Source: Caballeronia sp. SBC1 (lineage in GTDB: Bacteria > Pseudomonadota > Gammaproteobacteria > Burkholderiales > Burkholderiaceae). From it: DNA of 64,000 bases. Numbering within the stretch: position 1 is the first letter of the stretch; the number at the start of each line of letters is the position of its first letter. The position numbers and the translations under genes were made by a program. Of the stretch, positions 27,681 through 36,657 are shown piece after piece. Below the pieces are notes generated by a model that was given only the letters and a program-made list of their open reading frames with translations, did no database searches and was not told the DNA's origin. The DNA is taken from contig NZ_CP049157.1 of the NCBI RefSeq assembly GCF_011493005.1, positions 1,240,001 to 1,304,000 of the forward strand, written 5' to 3'.

Positions 27681-28844
27681 CTACGCCTCAAGGCGTGCGA
27701 GCGCCAGCGTCACGAAGAAGCGCACACCGAGCGGCAGCACCTCGTCGTTGAAGTCGAACTCGGGATGATGGCAATAGACCCCGCCCTGGCCGAGCAGCAC
27801 GTAAGCACCGGGGCGGCGCAGTAGAAATTCGGAGAAGTCCTCGGAGCCGTTGAGCGGCGGAAAATCACGCAGGACGTTCGCCGCGCCGAACACCTCTTCG
27901 GCTGCGGTGGCGGCGGCTGCGGCCTGCTCGCGATGGTTGATCGTCGCGGGCGAGCTGCCGTAGAACGTCACCGCGATCTCGCATTCGGTCGCGAGCGCGA
28001 CGCCCGCGCAGATGGACTCGATACGTGCCTTCATCCGTTCGCGCACGCTTTCGTCGAAGGTACGCATGGTGCCCGTCATCTGCGCATGCGAAGGAATCAC
28101 GTTCGACGTGCTACCTGCATGAATGCTGCCAATGCTGAGCACGGCGACCGAAGCAGGGTCGATCGCGCGACTCACGACAGTCTGCAGCGCGCAGACGAGC
28201 TGCGCCGAAGCCGCGATAGGATCCTTTGTCCTTTCAGGCGACGAACCATGACCGCCGACGCCGTTCACATCGATTCGCAACTCATCGCACGACGCCAGCA
28301 TGGCGCCGTCGCGCACGCCGAACGTGCCGGGCGCGAAATGCGGCGCATTGTGTATGGCGTAGATCTCGTCGAATGGAAAGCGGGTTTCGAGCCCATCGGC
28401 CAGCATAGCCAGCGCACCGCCGCCGGTTTCCTCGGCGGGCTGAAAGATCAGCACGATCGTCCCCGCGAAATCGCGATGACGGCTGAAATGGCGCGCTGTG
28501 CCGAGCAGCATCGCCGTATGGCCGTCGTGCCCGCAACCGTGAAATACCCCTTGCCGCAAGGAGCGATGCAACGGGCGTCCTTCTTCTTCCATGGGCAGCG
28601 CGTCCATGTCGGCTCGCAACGCGATTGCGCGCCCCATACCCGACGTCGTGCGTGTGCCCCGAATGATGCCGACCACGCCCGTTTTGCCCACGCCCGTATG
28701 GGTTTCGATATCCCACGCGCGCAGTTTCGCGGCAACGAGTTCGCTCGTGCGCGTCTCGTCGAATGCCGTTTCCGGATTGGCGTGAATGTCTCGCCGCAAT
28801 GCAACCAGTTCGTCGATGTCCGCATCGATGATGTTCAGTCCCAC
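27681..28844 (-). CDS. M20 family amidohydrolase (hippurate hydrolase/N-acyl-amino-acid amidohydrolase)
   Basis: The 387-residue enzyme has the M20D layout: a metal-binding catalytic domain (LRRDIHANPE, ALRADMDALPM, VFHGCGHDGHTAMLLG, QPAEETGGGA) interrupted by a dimerisation domain (GVGGHGSSPE to HAQMTGTMRTFD), ending with GSEDFSEFL and CHHPEFDFND. The Cys/His/Glu residues that ligate the two metals in this group are present. It should hydrolyse an N-acyl amino acid to the amino acid and a carboxylate. It lies upstream of the binding-protein gene and divergent from a LysR regulator. Confidence 0.92.
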   Translation of the reverse strand: MGLNIIDADIDELVALRRDIHANPETAFDETRTSELVAAKLRAWDIETHTGVGKTGVVGIIRGTRTTSGMGRAIALRADMDALPMEEEGRPLHRSLRQGVFHGCGHDGHTAMLLGTARHFSRHRDFAGTIVLIFQPAEETGGGALAMLADGLETRFPFDEIYAIHNAPHFAPGTFGVRDGAMLASCDELRIDVNGVGGHGSSPERTKDPIAASAQLVCALQTVVSRAIDPASVAVLSIGSIHAGSTSNVIPSHAQMTGTMRTFDESVRERMKARIESICAGVALATECEIAVTFYGSSPATINHREQAAAAATAAEEVFGAANVLRDFPPLNGSEDFSEFLLRRPGAYVLLGQGGVYCHHPEFDFNDEVLPLGVRFFVTLALARLEA

Positions 28845-28979
28845 TTTACCTCCTTGTCTTGGGTGCTTCCGGCCGCGCGCCTCATAGGCGGCGGCAGAGT
28901 GGCTATACTAGCCAGCGCCGCGACTGGTCAATTTCCAGTTTTTTATGTACATAGCCAAAGCTTATGGGCCGCGGAAACT

Positions 28980-29894
28980 ATGAAAACCACCCAATTGCGT
29001 ACCCTCGTGGCCGTTGCCGAGCACGGCACGCTGATGGCCGCTGCCGAAGCGCTGTGCCTGTCGCAGCCTGCCGTGTCGAAGAGCATCAAGGAGCTGGAAG
29101 CGCGCGTCGGCGTCCAGCTGCTGCTGCGCAGCGGCTCGGGTATCCGCTTGACGCCATATGGCGAAGTGCTGCTCAGGCATGCGCGCACCGTCGTGGCTGA
29201 GATTGCGCGGGCCGAGCAGGAACTGGAGGAGATGAAGTCCTCGGTTGGCCGAACACTCGAGATTGGTGTATCGCTACTCGCCGCGTCGATAGTCGTGCCG
29301 GACGCGATCCACGCGTTCCGTATGCGGTTTCCCGATGTGCAGCTCGACGTGCACGAGTACCAGACGACGAGGCTTATCGACGGCCTGCGCGACGGCTCGT
29401 TCGACATGTGCATCGGCTTTACCGGAGAAGGCGATCCGAGCAATGAGTACCGCGTGACACCGCTCGGCAACGTGTCGCAATCGCTGGCGGTCAAGCGGGG
29501 CGATCCACTTGCGGGTGAGAAGCGGCTTGCACGTTTGAGGGAGGCGCACTGGCTCTACAACTACACGCGCAAGAGCGTGCCCGCATTCTGGGCCGCGTTG
29601 ATCGCGCGTTCGGGCGCCGACGCTACAGGCGAGGTCATTGCGCCGCCGTCGCGCATGACGGTCTGCACCGCGCGACGGCTTTATACGGAGCTCGCGAGCG
29701 AGCCGGGAGTGGTGAGCGTCTGGCCGGACTTGCAGCTTAATGAGGAAATCGAGCGCGGCGCGCTGGAGCGCGTTGCACTCGATATCGCGTTACCTCGCCT
29801 TGCGCTCAGTCTGATTGAACGCAAGGATCGCGTGCTAGGCGGCGCGGCGGAGTATTTCATCGATTGTTTGAAAAGCAAGGCGCTGCCGGATTGA
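28980..29894 (+). CDS. LysR-family transcriptional regulator
   Basis: The 304-residue protein has a LysR helix-turn-helix (MKTTQLRTLVAVAEHGTL; LSQPAVSKSIKELEARVGV) and an effector domain from about residue 90. It is divergent from the M20 amidohydrolase across 135 bases, making that operon its likely target. ATG 28980 is the only start that matches the family; the frame stays open far upstream, but that part is antisense to the amidohydrolase. Confidence 0.92.
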   Translation: MKTTQLRTLVAVAEHGTLMAAAEALCLSQPAVSKSIKELEARVGVQLLLRSGSGIRLTPYGEVLLRHARTVVAEIARAEQELEEMKSSVGRTLEIGVSLLAASIVVPDAIHAFRMRFPDVQLDVHEYQTTRLIDGLRDGSFDMCIGFTGEGDPSNEYRVTPLGNVSQSLAVKRGDPLAGEKRLARLREAHWLYNYTRKSVPAFWAALIARSGADATGEVIAPPSRMTVCTARRLYTELASEPGVVSVWPDLQLNEEIERGALERVALDIALPRLALSLIERKDRVLGGAAEYFIDCLKSKALPD

Positions 29895-30003
29895 GGGGGT
29901 GGGGGGATTGCGGGGCGGATTTCTTTTGGTTGTAGCGAGAAGGGAACGGCAGCTATGCAAATCCATAGCGGTTGGTGTCCCACTTGGGGGAGAGGAGCAC
30001 TCC

Positions 30004-30060
30004 GACCGAAGACCTGTCCGTCAGTGCAGCGCTCCCGGATTAAGGTCGGCCAATGCCGAT
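30004..30060 (+). repeat. Dispersed repeat, copy A
   Basis: The segment beginning ACCGAAGACCTGTCCGTC and ending TCGGCCAATGCCGATG is clearly related to 41331-41390, in the same orientation, with several mismatches and small gaps. The two copies lie at either side of the accessory region. Otherwise 29895-30506 contains no convincing gene. Confidence 0.5.
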
Positions 30061-30506
30061 GGTCGTCGTTCAGCCGCCGTGCGGCTGCAGCGCGCCGCTT
30101 TGCTGTCATTCGCGATGCGGTGCAGGCAAACGGCGGTTTCCAGGAACGGCGAACGAGTCTTGACGACCCCGGGCGGTCCTCCACTCTCAGGGCCCGAGGA
30201 TGACCGCTTGCGAGGTCCAGCCGTCGCTCGTTTCATCGAGGGCTGATGAGCTGTAGCTCTTGGGCTTAGTGCGATATTGCCACGAAAATTTCCAATAGGG
30301 CCCCGTATCGGCACAGTTTGAGTGAGCGACTAAAGAAATGTTGCGCAGCGCCGATATTCAATATGAACGTTTGTGCTTCGAGCAAGAATTCGCCGTTTGC
30401 ACAGCGTCTTTAACGACGGTCCCGACGGTCCTTATTGACCACCGAAACAAAATTGCGCTATGGGAAAAGTCGCCCAAGAACGTCGCAAAAGAAGAATAAG
30501 GAAAAT

Positions 30507-31055
30507 ATGAATATTTCGTCCATGGTGCGTACGATCGCCGGGGGCATTGCTGTTGCGTCCCTCGCCGCCTGCTCCACCTATTCCGTTTCGCGGTACTCCA
30601 TATCGGCCGACGATGTGGTCGCACTGCGAAAATTGCCGGCGAACAGCGTCAGTGTCGGCTCATTTACATCAGCAAACAACGATACCCAAATCATGTGTCG
30701 TGGCGTGGGCCCGATTAAGACACCTGATGGAGAAACTTTCGCCGAGTACATTCGCCTGGCGCTCATCTCAGAGCTGAAGATCGCTGGCACCTATGCAGAC
30801 GATGCGCCGTTACAGGTCACAGGTGCACTGAATAGCGCGGATTTTTCTTCCAACTCTGGCCGGTGGAACCTGGATCTATCCGTCAAATCGTCTAACGGAC
30901 GCAGCCTGTCTGTCACGGAAGCCTACCCCTACACTTCGAGCTTCTATGGTGAAACCGCTTGCAACCAGACTGCACAAGCATTGATGCCCGCAGTGCAGGA
31001 TCTGATCGGCAAGGCGGTCACGAATCCTGCATTCCCTGCGCTGGTGACCAAGTGA
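30507..31055 (+). CDS. Lipoprotein of unknown function
   Basis: The 182-residue protein starts at ATG 30507, with AAGGAAA just upstream. A short signal ends in a lipobox (VASLAACSTYSVSRYS). The rest is a soluble domain with a Cys near residue 70 (MCRGVG) and another near 154 (ETACNQ), perhaps a disulfide, and a C-terminal segment predicted helical. I do not recognise the family. It is monocistronic, with a modest terminator after it, and lies at the left side of the accessory region. Confidence 0.75.
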   Translation: MNISSMVRTIAGGIAVASLAACSTYSVSRYSISADDVVALRKLPANSVSVGSFTSANNDTQIMCRGVGPIKTPDGETFAEYIRLALISELKIAGTYADDAPLQVTGALNSADFSSNSGRWNLDLSVKSSNGRSLSVTEAYPYTSSFYGETACNQTAQALMPAVQDLIGKAVTNPAFPALVTK

Positions 31056-31063
31056 CGCGGAAG

Positions 31064-31090
31064 GGCCCGCTCTCCAGACGGGCGTTTGTT
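31064..31090 (+). terminator. Probable terminator of the lipoprotein gene
   Basis: GCCCG (31065-31069) pairs with CGGGC (31079-31083), followed by GTTTGTT. The stem is short and the T run is broken, so it is only moderately convincing. Confidence 0.45.
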
Positions 31091-31273
31091 CAAACAATTG
31101 ATGACATTGCGAATTGAACGGCCGGCTTTTGAGCGGAACTGACGCCTAAATGTCCCCTCGAAGGGACGGGCGAGTGACGCCTACTGGCCGGAAGTACTCG
31201 CTCGGTATCTGGTGAATTATCGGCCGTACGGTCCCGATCGAACTGCGTCGGCGTGCGGCCGATGCGGGCCCTG

Positions 31274-31884
31274 CTAGATCTCGGTTTGCTTGGCGATCTC
31301 CAGCGCATTGTCAACTTCGATGCCGAGGTACCTGACTGTGCTCTCCAGCTTGGAATGCCAAGCAGCAGTTGAACGGCTCGGAGGTTCTTCATACGCTTGT
31401 GCATCAACGTTGCCTTTGTTCGCCGCATCGTATGGATACCGTAAATCGCTGAGTCGAGACCAACGGCTGCGACCCGACGATGTACGATCCGAGCATATTG
31501 CCGCGTAGTGACATGAGGGAGTTGAGAACGCGGCTAGGAAAAGATACCCTTCCGGTTTCAAATGAGCCTTCTCAACCTAGGCAATCACCGCTGATCGCGT
31601 GGGTTCGGTCAACTCGAATTGCACCGGGCCCTGTGTTTTAGGTTGCACAATCATCGCCCGGGGCAACACCTGATCACCGTGCATCACGTCGCGGACACGA
31701 AGGTTGATCAAGTCGCAGCCGCGAAGTTTCCTATCGATGGCGACATTGAATAAAGCAAGATCGCGAACCGCGTACGCATTCTGGAGATATTTTCGTATCG
31801 CCCAGATCTCCTTCAGCTCTAGCGGCGGCTTTTGCCCAATTGGGTTACCTCCGTTCCACGACTCCCGCGTTTGCTTGGTTTCAT
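31274..31884 (-). pseudogene. Decayed tyrosine-recombinase (integrase) gene
   Basis: Read on the minus strand from ATG 31884, pieces of one integrase follow each other in changing frames: MKPSKRGSRGTEVTQLG, then PPLELKEIWAIRKYLQN...DLALFNVAIDRKLRGCDL, then a stop, then TTRQYARIVHRRV, MRRTKATLMHKRMKNLRAVQ, and finally HSKLESTVRYLGIEVD to a stop at 31274. At least three frameshifts and an internal stop break it. The order matches a short integrase family common in Proteobacteria, including the catalytic His-Ser/Tyr region at the end. It is the inactive remains of an earlier integrative element. Confidence 0.85.
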
Positions 31885-32160
31885 GTCAGACTCCAATTGG
31901 TTGATCGGTGTCTGATTTTGTTCTCATCGCGGAGGGCCGCTTTCCGCTAGTATGCAGGGCGAACGCGTGCAGTCGACCACGAGTTGCCGCTGGCAATCTA
32001 CATCATCGCAACATTTGAGCGGCCGATTTACGCCACAGGACTAAACCGCTCGCGCGGTATGCACTGCGTTTGAACGTGGTGGTTCTTCAGAGGAAACCCA
32101 CTCGGTTTCCTATGTTGAGCAATGAGGCAATCCGCCTCGTTACTCGACAGGAGCCGAGCC

Positions 32161-33036
32161 ATGACCACCCCCAGCCAAGACATCAGTCCGTTACGCCAGC
32201 GCATGATGGACGACATGCGCATGCGCCGCCTCGCACCCACCACGCAAGCCAACTATCTTCGCGTGGTGCGACAGTTCGCTGTGTTTCTCGGACGCTCGCC
32301 CGACACGGCCACCGTTGAGGACTTGCGACGCTATCAACTGCATCTGGTTGACCACGGCGTGTCGCCAGTTTCTTTGAACGCGGCGATCACCGGGCTGAAG
32401 TTCTTCTTCGGCACGACGCTCGCTCAAGAGGCGTTGATGGCGAAGATGCGTCCGATTTATCTTCCGCGCACCTTGCCCGTCATACTCAGCCGCGACGAAG
32501 TGGGCCGACTGATCGCGGCGGCCGGTCATCTCAAGCATCAGACAGCGCTCGCGCTAGCCTACGGCACAGGATTACGCGCCAGCGAAGTGGTGGCGTTAAA
32601 GGTCGGTGACATCGATAGCCAGCGCATGACGCTGCGCGTTGAGCAGGGTAAAGGTCAGAAGGATCGATATGCGATGCTTTCGCCCATTCTGCTTGAGCGA
32701 CTGCGGGTTTGGTGGAGAGTCGCTCGCGCCCAGGGCAAGATGCTCGACGGCGGTTGGCTCTTTCCAGGGCTCGATCCGATTGAATCGCTCAGCACCCGCC
32801 AACTCAACCGGGCGATCCATGCGGCCGCCGAGGCTGCTGGAATCGACAAGCGCGTGTCCATGCACACCTTGCGCCATAGCTTTGCCACTCATCTACTGGA
32901 ACAGAAGGTCGATATCCGCGTGATTCAGGTCATGCTAGGCCACAAAAAGCTTGAGACCACAGCGCTTTACGCCCAGGTCGCCACCGATATTCTGCGCGAG
33001 GTGGTTAGCCCTCTTGAGAGTTTGTATCCTGAGTAG
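32161..33036 (+). CDS. Tyrosine recombinase of the IS91-type element
   Basis: The 291-residue XerC/D-like recombinase has an N-terminal SAM-like core-binding domain (about 10-95) and a catalytic domain with Arg in YGTGLRASEVVAL, HTLRHSFATHLL, LGHKKLETTALYAQ and the catalytic Tyr within the last motif. ATG 32161 has AGGAG upstream. The transposase frame begins about 10 bases after its stop, so both belong to one mobile unit. All catalytic residues are present, so this gene looks intact. Confidence 0.9.
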   Translation: MTTPSQDISPLRQRMMDDMRMRRLAPTTQANYLRVVRQFAVFLGRSPDTATVEDLRRYQLHLVDHGVSPVSLNAAITGLKFFFGTTLAQEALMAKMRPIYLPRTLPVILSRDEVGRLIAAAGHLKHQTALALAYGTGLRASEVVALKVGDIDSQRMTLRVEQGKGQKDRYAMLSPILLERLRVWWRVARAQGKMLDGGWLFPGLDPIESLSTRQLNRAIHAAAEAAGIDKRVSMHTLRHSFATHLLEQKVDIRVIQVMLGHKKLETTALYAQVATDILREVVSPLESLYPE

Positions 33037-33232
33037 GTCGCCGTCGTGGCGCATTGCGCGCTCGAGGTGGCGGACGTCTTTCGCTCTCTTGGCCCAACGT
33101 GGCATCAATCCGCCCACCTGAGCCTCGGGCAACTGAAGGTCATGTCCGCGATCGAACAGAGCCGCAGCGCGGCGCTGGGAGGGCACGTGTTGCGCTGCGA
33201 AGGGTGCGCGGCGATCGAAGTCGCCTACAACT

Positions 33233-33237
33233 CATGT
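33233..33237. repeat. Left 5-bp direct repeat (CATGT) at the RIT junction
   Basis: CATGT belongs to the transposase codons for Asn-Ser-Cys and is repeated at 36653-36657. It marks either a duplicated target or the crossover core used on insertion. Confidence 0.75.
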
Positions 33238-33408
33238 CTTATGGGGACTCCTGTCTAACGGAGAGTTGCAGATCAGGTTCGGCGCTGAACCGACTGACCG
33301 TGTCTGGTTTGATATCTGGCTAGTCGCCATTCAACTCCCCATAAAAATCGCGGTCCTCCTTTGCTATGGTGGCTTGGCCTTCCCTGGCAACCCTCATAGG
33401 AGGATGTG

Positions 33409-34656
33409 ATGCTGGACACCTATCTGGTAGCACCCAAAACCTTGAAGCGCCTGCGCTCGGGACCCAGCGGAGTCTTCATCGATGACTTTGCTGACGCGCT
33501 CGAACGAGACGGATACTCTGCGGCCAGTGCCATACGCTACCTGCGAGCTGCCGACCATCTTGGTCGCTTCATGCTGGCACGCGGCGGTACCCTGGCCGAT
33601 GCGGGTCCACAGACCCCGGAAATCTTCATGCGTCATCTGCCAACCTGCACTTGTCCCGAAGCAAAGGGCGGTAAGACCAACCACCATGTCTATTTCGGCG
33701 CCAAGCGCTTTCGCGAATACTTGATCGAGATCGGCGTCTGCCCGGACAACAAGCCTTCGATTGCCGAGATTCAGGAGCCGGCAATCGTGGGCGGTTTCCG
33801 GCGATGGTTGCAAAAGCACCGGGGTGCGAAAGAGCCGACCATTCGGCTCTACTGTCGTGATGCCACAGTGATGCTGAAGGTGCTTGGCAATGACGTCAAC
33901 CAGTGGGATCCGAAGCAAATACGCACGTTCCTGCTGAACAGTGCTTGCAGTTGCGGCGCTGGTACCGCTGAAAAGCGGGTCACCAGCGCACGCGCCTTCT
34001 TACGCTACCTCGGTGTTCAGGATCTGTGTCGGCCCGGTCTCGATCAGGCGGTTCCGTCGTTGGCGCATTGGCGCCTTGCGACACTGCCGCGGTGTCTGAG
34101 CGCTGACGAAGTTGACCGCCTGATCGCCGCATGCGACGGCGATTCACGCGGGCGTCTTCGCGATCGTGCGATTGTCCTCTTGCTTGTGCGACTTGGGGTT
34201 CGCGCTGGTGACTTGGCGAACCTTCGCGTGAGCGATATCGAGTGGGACTTCGGGACACTACGTGTCTTAGGAAAGGGGCGCTATGAAGTTCGCCTTCCGC
34301 TGCCGCAGGATGCTGGCGAGGCACTTCTGCGGTATCTCGAATCGAGACCTCGAGTTGCCGGCAGCGACCATGTCTTTGTTCGAAACATCGCACCCTTCAA
34401 GCCGCTTATCTCAGGCGGTGGCATATCTTCGGTAGTGAAGCGCGCACTAAAACGGGCCGGGGTGAGCTCGCCCGCCAAAGGCGCACATCTGCTGCGCCAC
34501 ACGGCGGCGACTGAGATGTTGCGCCACGGGCTTGCCCTCGAGCAGATTGGCCTGATCCTGAGGCATCGCGGCATCGACACCACCGCCTATTACGCCAAGG
34601 TCGACGTCGCGCTGCTCAGACAAATCGCTCAGCCATGGCCGGAGGTGGCGAAATGA
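33409..34656 (+). CDS. ritA: RIT recombinase A (tyrosine recombinase)
   Basis: The 415-residue recombinase is the longest of the three. It has an N-terminal region with a Cys pair (TCTCPEAKGG), a core-binding domain, and a C-terminal catalytic domain with Arg in RLGVRAGDLANL, HLLRHTAATEML, LRHRGIDTTAYYAK and catalytic Tyr. ATG 33409 is preferred over the GTG directly before it because AGGAGG at 33398-33403 is then correctly spaced. Its stop overlaps the ritB start (ATGA), indicating coupled translation of the trio. Confidence 0.92.
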   Translation: MLDTYLVAPKTLKRLRSGPSGVFIDDFADALERDGYSAASAIRYLRAADHLGRFMLARGGTLADAGPQTPEIFMRHLPTCTCPEAKGGKTNHHVYFGAKRFREYLIEIGVCPDNKPSIAEIQEPAIVGGFRRWLQKHRGAKEPTIRLYCRDATVMLKVLGNDVNQWDPKQIRTFLLNSACSCGAGTAEKRVTSARAFLRYLGVQDLCRPGLDQAVPSLAHWRLATLPRCLSADEVDRLIAACDGDSRGRLRDRAIVLLLVRLGVRAGDLANLRVSDIEWDFGTLRVLGKGRYEVRLPLPQDAGEALLRYLESRPRVAGSDHVFVRNIAPFKPLISGGGISSVVKRALKRAGVSSPAKGAHLLRHTAATEMLRHGLALEQIGLILRHRGIDTTAYYAKVDVALLRQIAQPWPEVAK

Positions 34657-35561
34657 TGCCGGCCGTGGAGTCCTATCTTGCCGCGCGGCGTGCCGCCGGA
34701 TTCAAACTGCTGAACGCTGACTACCTGTTGCGCAGTTTCGCGTGCTTTGCTGTCAAGCGCGGTGAAATGCACGTTTGCGCGCAGACAGCAATCGACTGGG
34801 CCGGCGAGGCGGCGACGGTGGCCCAGCGTGACGCGAGGCTAAAGACCGTGTGTCGGTTCGCCCGGTATGTGCGAATGGAAGATCAAAACCATGAACTACC
34901 ACCCGCCCGGCACTTTGGTTACCGAAAGACGCGTCGCGTTCCGTTCATCTACACGTGCGCCGACATCGAGCGCTTGATCAACACTGCCTTGCAATCGGGC
35001 CCTCGCGGTACGTTGCAACCACAAACGTATGCGACATTAATTGCCCTGCTGTTAGCCACGGGCATGCGGATCTCGGAGGCCCTGAACCTGCGCCTTGTCG
35101 ACATGACACCCGAAGGACTACTCATTCGAAAGAGCAAATTCCAGAAGACCCGTCTGATTCCACTGCACGAGACAGCGGCGGAGGGTTTGCAGAGGTACTT
35201 AGCACTGCGGCGGCAAGCCTGCCCGGCTGACGACCATGTGTTCGTTGATGACGACGGTCGCGCGCTCAGGTACACGGTCACTTACTGGATATTCCAGAAG
35301 CTGTTGAAGATCTCCGGCATGGGCACCACCCATAACGGCCACCGTCCCCGCTTACATGAGCTCAGGCACACGTTCGCCGTCAGGGCACTGGAAGCAAGCC
35401 CGGAAGGCCGAGACCGCGTCGGGCGGCACATGCTGGCCCTTGCGACCTACATGGGTCACGCCAACATCAACGCCACTTATTGGTATCTGGAGGCCACGCC
35501 CGAGCTTCTGCGCGACATTGCTGTCGCCGCAGAAGGGTTTCTCACTGGAGAACAGAAATGA
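34653..35561 (+). CDS. ritB: RIT recombinase B (tyrosine recombinase)
   Basis: The 302-residue recombinase has catalytic Arg in ATGMRISEALNL, HELRHTFAVRALEA and MGHANINATYWYLEATP holding the Tyr. ATG 34653 overlaps the ritA stop by four bases and has GGAGG 7 bases upstream. The small insertion after HELRHTF (ASPEGRDRVGRHML) is typical for the middle member of RIT trios as far as I recall. It overlaps ritC by four bases. Confidence 0.92.
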   Translation: MMPAVESYLAARRAAGFKLLNADYLLRSFACFAVKRGEMHVCAQTAIDWAGEAATVAQRDARLKTVCRFARYVRMEDQNHELPPARHFGYRKTRRVPFIYTCADIERLINTALQSGPRGTLQPQTYATLIALLLATGMRISEALNLRLVDMTPEGLLIRKSKFQKTRLIPLHETAAEGLQRYLALRRQACPADDHVFVDDDGRALRYTVTYWIFQKLLKISGMGTTHNGHRPRLHELRHTFAVRALEASPEGRDRVGRHMLALATYMGHANINATYWYLEATPELLRDIAVAAEGFLTGEQK

Positions 35562-36547
35562 TCCCACTTGCACCGCACATTGTTGCATTCCTTCGTCAAA
35601 ACCTTGCCCATGAGAGAGGCGCCAGCCAACATACCTGCGACTCCTATGCTTGCACCTTTCAGCTCCTGTTCGAGTTTGCCGCCAAGCGACTCAAGTTGAC
35701 GCCCTCGTCGCTAGCGCTGGAGCAACTCGATGCGAGACTGATCAGCGACTTCCTGGAATACCTGGAAGACACGCGCCACAACTCGCCTGAGACGCGTAAT
35801 GTCCGACTGGCTGCAATCAGGTCATTCTTCCACTTCCTTGAGTATCGCGAACCCGCGATCCTCGAACAAGCGCGACGAATTCTGGGGATTCCCTACAAGA
35901 AAACTGATTCCCGTTTAGTGCCGTATCTGCTCGAGGATGAGGTTCGGGCCCTGCTCGATGCGCCCGATCCGTCAACGCGCGAGGGTATTCGGGACCGGGC
36001 GATGCTGCATTTGGCCATCTGCGGTGGCCTGCGTGTATCGGAGCTGACGGGGTTGCATACCGCCGATGTCGTGCTCCCGTCGTTGAGCATCCTTGTTCAC
36101 GGCAAGGGTCGGCGGGAGCGCGCGTTGCCCCTGTGGAAAACTACCGCCAATGCGTTGCGTGCCTGGATGGTGGTACGGGGAACTGTCGCAGTACCGGAAC
36201 TGTTCGTCAATGCACGGGGCGAAGCGATGAGTCGCTGGGGTTTCGCATATGTCCTTAAATGCCACACTGCGACAGCTAGTCATAGGTGCCCCTCGCTGTC
36301 GAAGAAGCAGGTATCACCGCACGTGTTGAGGCACACCTGCGCAATGATAGTACTACGAAGTACTCAGGATATCCGAAAGGTGTCCCTTTGGCTCGGGCAC
36401 AGCGATCTAGCGACCACTGAAATCTACACTCGCGCTGATCCAACTGAGAAGCTCGAAGCCCTCAACGCGATCGTCCCACCGCATTTGCGCAGGGGTTCGT
36501 TTCGGCCGTCCGATAAGGTAATCGCCATGCTTAGGGCCAAGCTTTAA
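35558..36547 (+). CDS. ritC: RIT recombinase C (tyrosine recombinase)
   Basis: The 329-residue recombinase resembles XerC/D most closely: SAM-like N-terminal domain (about 1-100), catalytic Arg in CGGLRVSELTGL, HVLRHTCAMIVL and LGHSDLATTEIYTRAD with the Tyr. ATG 35558 overlaps the ritB stop. The last gene of the trio, it ends 105 bases before the right end of the element. Confidence 0.92.
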   Translation: MIPLAPHIVAFLRQNLAHERGASQHTCDSYACTFQLLFEFAAKRLKLTPSSLALEQLDARLISDFLEYLEDTRHNSPETRNVRLAAIRSFFHFLEYREPAILEQARRILGIPYKKTDSRLVPYLLEDEVRALLDAPDPSTREGIRDRAMLHLAICGGLRVSELTGLHTADVVLPSLSILVHGKGRRERALPLWKTTANALRAWMVVRGTVAVPELFVNARGEAMSRWGFAYVLKCHTATASHRCPSLSKKQVSPHVLRHTCAMIVLRSTQDIRKVSLWLGHSDLATTEIYTRADPTEKLEALNAIVPPHLRRGSFRPSDKVIAMLRAKL

Positions 36548-36652
36548 TGGAGAGTTAAACGGGCGCGGAGTCCGCTCCGTGCTCGCTCCGGGGCGTCTTC
36601 TCCCCATAGGAAAAAACTTCCCATAAGGCACGTAACGGAGTGCACTCCATTA

Positions 36653-36657
36653 CATGT
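36653..36657. repeat. Right 5-bp direct repeat (CATGT) at the RIT junction
   Basis: This is the second copy of the CATGT at 33233-33237. It is followed directly by CGCAATAG, which continues the transposase zinc-finger codons. Confidence 0.75.

Larger units (their letters stand above)
33238..36652 (+). mobile_element. Recombinase-in-trio (RIT) element
   Basis: Three overlapping tyrosine-recombinase genes in one direction, with about 170 bases before and 105 after, form a complete RIT element, a class known from Burkholderiales and other Proteobacteria. Its limits are defined by the broken transposase frame and by CATGT at both junctions, giving 3415 bp. A related 12-base motif TAAYGGAGAGTT occurs near the left end (33256-33267) and after ritC (36545-36556). 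CTTATGGG at the left tip recurs inverted near the right end. All three recombinases keep their catalytic residues, so the element may be functional. Confidence 0.9.

Noticed and set aside
27933..28979. N-terminal extension of the LysR frame at 28980
   Set aside because: The frame is open by chance opposite the M20 amidohydrolase; the LysR family start is MKTTQLRTL at 28980.
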